Shown: one piece after another, positions 24,257 to 27,169 of the stretch
How positions within the stretch are numbered: position 1 is the first letter of the stretch
How the letters are laid out: each line of letters starts with the position of its first letter
Notes under the pieces: model-generated
The model's database searches: none
What the model was told of the DNA's origin: nothing
Seen by the model: the letters and a program-made list of their open reading frames with translations, nothing else
DNA from: Bodo saltans
Taxonomy: Eukaryota > Euglenozoa > Kinetoplastea > Eubodonida > Bodonidae
Reading direction: 5' to 3'
Assembly: GCA_001460835.1 (NCBI GenBank)
Contig: CYKH01001125.1
Span: 1 to 27,169, forward strand
DNA length: 27,169 bases
Position numbers and translations under genes: made by a program

Positions 24257-24400
24257 CATGTCGCTACGTGTTGGCGCAAAGTGTGAACGAGAGACCTTCA
24301 TGCATTTGCCGTTTCCTTTCGTAGACCTGGCTTACTTTTGTGTCATTTGACTTTTAAGTATTTCGCAAACAGCATCAACATAAACTTCCCTCTGAGAGAA

Positions 24401-24715
24401 ATGGCCACCGCACTCGCTGCAGCACTTGAGAAGTTGCTTCCACTGCACTTTCCTCAAATTACATTTTTTGCCGCACGCGACGTAGTGAAGGAACTTTCCG
24501 CCTCGTCGTCCGATGCTGCAATCGAGAAGCACGTGAACAGCCTCTCATCTGTGCACCAAGATGTGCTAATGAAGGTTCTGTACGTTGCGTTGTCATCAGA
24601 CAGCAAGAATAGCACGCTCTACCTTAAATGGCACGCCGCACTGTACACCGTAGCTGGTCCTGGTGCGATTATGAGAGTGTTGACGGACAAGCCTCCCGTC
24701 ACCGCAGAGCGATGA
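24401..24715 (+). CDS. ARPC5: Arp2/3 complex subunit 5 (p16-Arc), short form
   Basis: A 104-residue all-helical protein. The C-terminal half matches ARPC5 closely in pattern: VNSLSSVHQDVLMKVLYVAL, then LYLKWHAALYTVAGPGAIMRVLTD. In animals the matching end is LLMKYIYKG, LLLQWHEK and GSIVRVLT. ARPC5 is part of the seven-subunit complex that nucleates branched actin. The protein is about 47 residues shorter than human ARPC5 (151), and the loss is at the N-terminus, where the family has an acidic tail that reaches Arp2. No ATG exists further upstream in frame, so the short form appears genuine rather than mis-started. ATG 24401 follows an acceptor candidate at about 24373. Confidence 0.85.
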   Translation: MATALAAALEKLLPLHFPQITFFAARDVVKELSASSSDAAIEKHVNSLSSVHQDVLMKVLYVALSSDSKNSTLYLKWHAALYTVAGPGAIMRVLTDKPPVTAER

Positions 24716-25025
24716 AGAACATTATCGTACCGTAACGGGGCGTCTCACATGCGTCATTGCCCCCATGCGCAGTAGTTGAGTGTGAAGGTGAATGTTGCTG
24801 AAAATGTTCTTTGCTCGATATTGTGACGTGCTACAAAATAACTTCCTCCTTGTGCGACTTCCTTTTTTTTGTCGCTATTAACAATGGAACACAGCGTAGG
24901 TGAGATCATTAAGAAGAAGATATCGTATTGCTTAGCAGTGCCCCTCTTCCCTAATTAGATTTTCCCTACACACACTCTCCATCATCGTAATAACCTCAGC
25001 ACGTGTGGCACATCACGCACACTTC
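24716..25025. other. Intergenic region upstream of the phosphate carrier
   Basis: No gene is seen. A pyrimidine-rich stretch with eight T lies at about 24842-24875. Another at 24946-24984 (ttccctacacacactctcc) is followed by TAACCTCAG, with AG at 24998-24999. The latter is the likely splice acceptor and gives a 26-nt leader to ATG 25026. Confidence 0.45.
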
Positions 25026-26192
25026 ATGCCTGAGGCAACAAAAGAGAAAGTTCTCAACACTCCCACGGCCGTGCACATCCCGTCAGATCATCATCATAGC
25101 GACGACATGCTTCAACGAACCGACGCTGAGAAGTCTTGCTGGAGCACCTTCGTCTACACAATGTTCCTCGCCCTCTCCTTCTGCGCACTACTGCTGTACA
25201 ACCAGTGGACGCTGCAGTGGAGCAATCCCATCAGAATGCACACCTTCGAGTACTTTGTCGTATGCATGATTGGGGGAGCGCTCAGTGGTGCCGTACCCCA
25301 CACGCTCCTCACACCGATGGATCTTATCAAGTGCCGCGTTCAGGTAGGAGAGTATGCCAATTCCGCAGAAGGCTTCCACAACATTCACGTGTTAGAGGCA
25401 AAACGATCTTGGGCAGTCAGCATCCCGCTGTTGTACCGAGGATGGGCCCCAACAGTACTCGGCTACGCAATCCAAGGTTCCCTCAAGTTTGGTCTGTACG
25501 AAGTATTTAAGTTTGTCTTTGATGGGAGCATCTTTTCCCATGAGTTCGCTGCGGCGCATCGCGTCACGGTGTACTTGTTCGCTAGCAGCACCGCTGAGTT
25601 CTTGGCTGACATCCCGCTCGCACCATGGGAGGCGGTGAAGGTGAAAATGCAAACCACCAGGACCTACCCGCCTAAGCTGAACATTGTCGTTCCCCGCATG
25701 TGGGCTGCTGAGCACATGAATGCATTCTTCAAGGGCCTCGTGCCGCTGTGGCTGCGACAAATCCCATACACAATGGTGAAGTTCACGAGCTTCGAGAAGA
25801 TTGCAGAGTTCCTTTTCATTGTGTTTGTGTCGACACCAAAAGAGTCTACCCCCAAACACATTCAAATCGCTGTGTCCCTCACCGCTGGCTTCCTCGCAGG
25901 TGTTCTCTGCGCAATTGTCTCACATCCGGCGGACACAGTCGTCTCAAAACTGAACCAGCGTACAGAGAAGGCGGGCTCATCCCTTTGGCAATTCGTCGCC
26001 CAACTAGGTTGCCGGGATCTGTGGAAGGGGTTGCTCGTGCGTGTTGTCTACATTGGGACGTTGACGGCGATTCAATGGGTGATTTACGACAGCTTTAAGG
26101 TGTCGGTTGGGCTGCCAACAACGGGAGGCGCCAAGCCAACCCCCGCACCGTTTGCCATCCTTTCCCGTAAGGCGGATGGCATTTTAGATTAG
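25026..26192 (+). CDS. SLC25A3: Mitochondrial phosphate carrier (SLC25A3 type)
   Basis: A 388-residue mitochondrial carrier family protein with three repeats. Signature motifs are PMDLIK at residues 97-102, PWEAVK at 200-205, and PADTVV at 301-306. The third, with SHPADTVVSKLN, lacks the usual Lys/Arg and is the mark of phosphate carriers, which bring phosphate and a proton into the matrix. Other family blocks are LLYRGWAPTVLGYAIQGSLKFGLYE and GLVPLWLRQIPYTMVKF. The N-terminal region (1-72) is long, with a His-rich stretch (about 19-26) and an extra hydrophobic segment at about 40-60 before carrier helix 1 (about 76-100). The upstream frame begins with GTG; ATG 25026 is used and follows the predicted splice AG at 24999. 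Confidence 0.93.
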   Translation: MPEATKEKVLNTPTAVHIPSDHHHSDDMLQRTDAEKSCWSTFVYTMFLALSFCALLLYNQWTLQWSNPIRMHTFEYFVVCMIGGALSGAVPHTLLTPMDLIKCRVQVGEYANSAEGFHNIHVLEAKRSWAVSIPLLYRGWAPTVLGYAIQGSLKFGLYEVFKFVFDGSIFSHEFAAAHRVTVYLFASSTAEFLADIPLAPWEAVKVKMQTTRTYPPKLNIVVPRMWAAEHMNAFFKGLVPLWLRQIPYTMVKFTSFEKIAEFLFIVFVSTPKESTPKHIQIAVSLTAGFLAGVLCAIVSHPADTVVSKLNQRTEKAGSSLWQFVAQLGCRDLWKGLLVRVVYIGTLTAIQWVIYDSFKVSVGLPTTGGAKPTPAPFAILSRKADGILD

Positions 26193-26365
26193 TGCCAATG
26201 TGACCTGTAGAAGATTGAGGAGTGAGATCACACTGATGGACCTACACATGGTTCCCCACTGCAACGGATGGTTATTGGGTATGAGATGTGTATATGCTGC
26301 GTATGAGACGGGGTAAGTATCTTGTCTTCTCGTGTTGTATTCTTCTTTGAGAAGGTAGGCCAACT

Positions 26366-26379
26366 CACACACACACACA
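26366..26379. repeat. CA dinucleotide microsatellite
   Basis: Seven CA units in the intergenic region between the phosphate carrier and the open-ended frame. Confidence 0.9.
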
Positions 26380-26422
26380 TCCATAGATGCACCCTTGACC
26401 ACCATTGATTGACCAACCGTTG

Positions 26423-27169
26423 ATGGAGCTACCAACAACTCTTCTTCACACTCCACTTCGGCCTTCCGCTGTGAGTGTTCCCATCGCGGTCTTGCGGCAC
26501 ACGAGCGGGGGCATCAGAGGGCTCGAGGGTGATGACGGCGGTGAGAAGCTACGCGAATGCATTGCCTCCATTGTTGTGCCAAACGTTACTACTGGGGTCG
26601 ATATGGTGATCTCCTTCGCCACGTCCATTGGTGGTATCGAAGCATTCTTGATGGCTGCATGGGCTCCAGCCTGGGTATCACACCGAGGAGAGGTGAGAGC
26701 TGGAGGAGGACACTCCCTCACGTGGGACGCCAGCACGACGTGCCTTGTGCGCCGTGTTCCAACATTTGGTAAGAAGATACTGAGCCTCTCACTATCAGGA
26801 TGTCCTACAAGCAAGGAGAGCAATGCTGTTCATGTAACTTTGCTGTGGGCGACCTCGTGCCTAAGCATCGTTACACAAGCCGGCGTGCTCACGACGAACC
26901 CCACCACAATGACCACCGAGTGGGCAGCATGTGGACCGACGCATTGGCGCTACTTGCCCGTGGTGACAGGTGTGCCCCTGTGGCAATCGATGTTTGGAGG
27001 CGTAGACACTGGTGTTGGCATCGAGTGCCGCCTGTCGCAGGATCCGCAACATTATGGCGACTGCAGTGTCGTCGTTGTGCTGACATCGTTGGCCACTGGA
27101 GGGGGTTCGTTGCTCCTTGGGGGCACCCACACGATGAACAGCGGGGCTTCATGTTGGAGAATTAAGACA
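26423..27169 (+). CDS. Unknown protein, 3' end beyond the window
   Basis: From ATG 26423, 249 codons read through to the right edge without a stop, and the preceding in-frame stop is TGA at 26396. A frame this long in balanced-composition DNA is unlikely by chance and fits the strand of all the neighbours. Pyrimidine-rich DNA at about 26325-26350, with AG at 26352-26353 or 26356-26357, gives a plausible splice signal. The protein is rich in Gly, Thr, Ser, Val and Trp, with scattered cysteines and beta-strand-like hydrophobic patches (for example CSVVVVLTSLATGGGSLLLG). No clear signal peptide, helix bundle or known motif is seen. Product and full length are unknown; it may be a large extracellular or beta-rich protein, or a degraded gene. 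Confidence 0.6.
   Translation, partial: MELPTTLLHTPLRPSAVSVPIAVLRHTSGGIRGLEGDDGGEKLRECIASIVVPNVTTGVDMVISFATSIGGIEAFLMAAWAPAWVSHRGEVRAGGGHSLTWDASTTCLVRRVPTFGKKILSLSLSGCPTSKESNAVHVTLLWATSCLSIVTQAGVLTTNPTTMTTEWAACGPTHWRYLPVVTGVPLWQSMFGGVDTGVGIECRLSQDPQHYGDCSVVVVLTSLATGGGSLLLGGTHTMNSGASCWRIKT

Noticed and set aside
26800-27165. 121-residue + frame near the right edge
   Set aside because: Arg/His/Trp/Cys-heavy product typical of a shifted phase; it overlaps the longer frame open from 26423 to the edge.

Overview
The window is a tightly packed run of about seventeen protein genes, all on the + strand, with no introns and mostly 130-500 bp between them. Nearly every gap holds a pyrimidine-rich tract followed by an AG a short way upstream of the chosen ATG. 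Intronless genes on one strand with polypyrimidine/AG signals are what a kinetoplastid polycistronic transcription unit looks like, where each mRNA is made by spliced-leader trans-splicing and polyadenylation. TAA, TAG and TGA all end genes, so the code appears standard. Balanced base composition, cilium and Arp2/3 genes and a bodonid-like membrane gene set suggest a free-living bodonid such as Bodo saltans. The organism is inferred; no species marker was seen.

Left part (1-12,835): a dual-specificity phosphatase, a GPR107/108-type (GOST) seven-helix membrane protein, an IRP1-type aconitase with all three cluster cysteines, an LRRC51-like ciliary leucine-rich-repeat protein, a 997-residue multi-pass membrane protein of unknown family, and the cytosolic iron-sulfur assembly factor NAR1.

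Middle part (13,049-17,566): two tandem, diverged GT31-like (Fringe/C1GalT-type) type II membrane glycosyltransferases, then an mARC-like MOSC protein with its predicted molybdenum-ligand cysteine.

Right part (17,744-27,169): two single-pass membrane proteins that share a C-terminal PDZ-like module (17,744-19,513 and 22,206-23,315). Between them lie a 91-residue one-helix protein, an ankyrin/coiled-coil protein, and a Tudor (SPF30/SMNDC1-like) gene broken by an exact-length 148-bp tandem duplication. They are followed by a 3-hydroxyacyl-CoA dehydratase (PHS1/HACD), a very short Arp2/3 subunit ARPC5, a mitochondrial phosphate carrier with an extra N-terminal hydrophobic segment, and an unrecognised reading frame that runs off the right edge.

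Neighbours in such units are usually not functionally related, so little function can be read from context. The only clear local relationships are duplications: the two glycosyltransferases, the shared PDZ-like module, and the 148-bp repeat. Several genes have open frame upstream of the first good ATG; starts were chosen from ATG use, family N-termini and the position of the likely splice acceptor.
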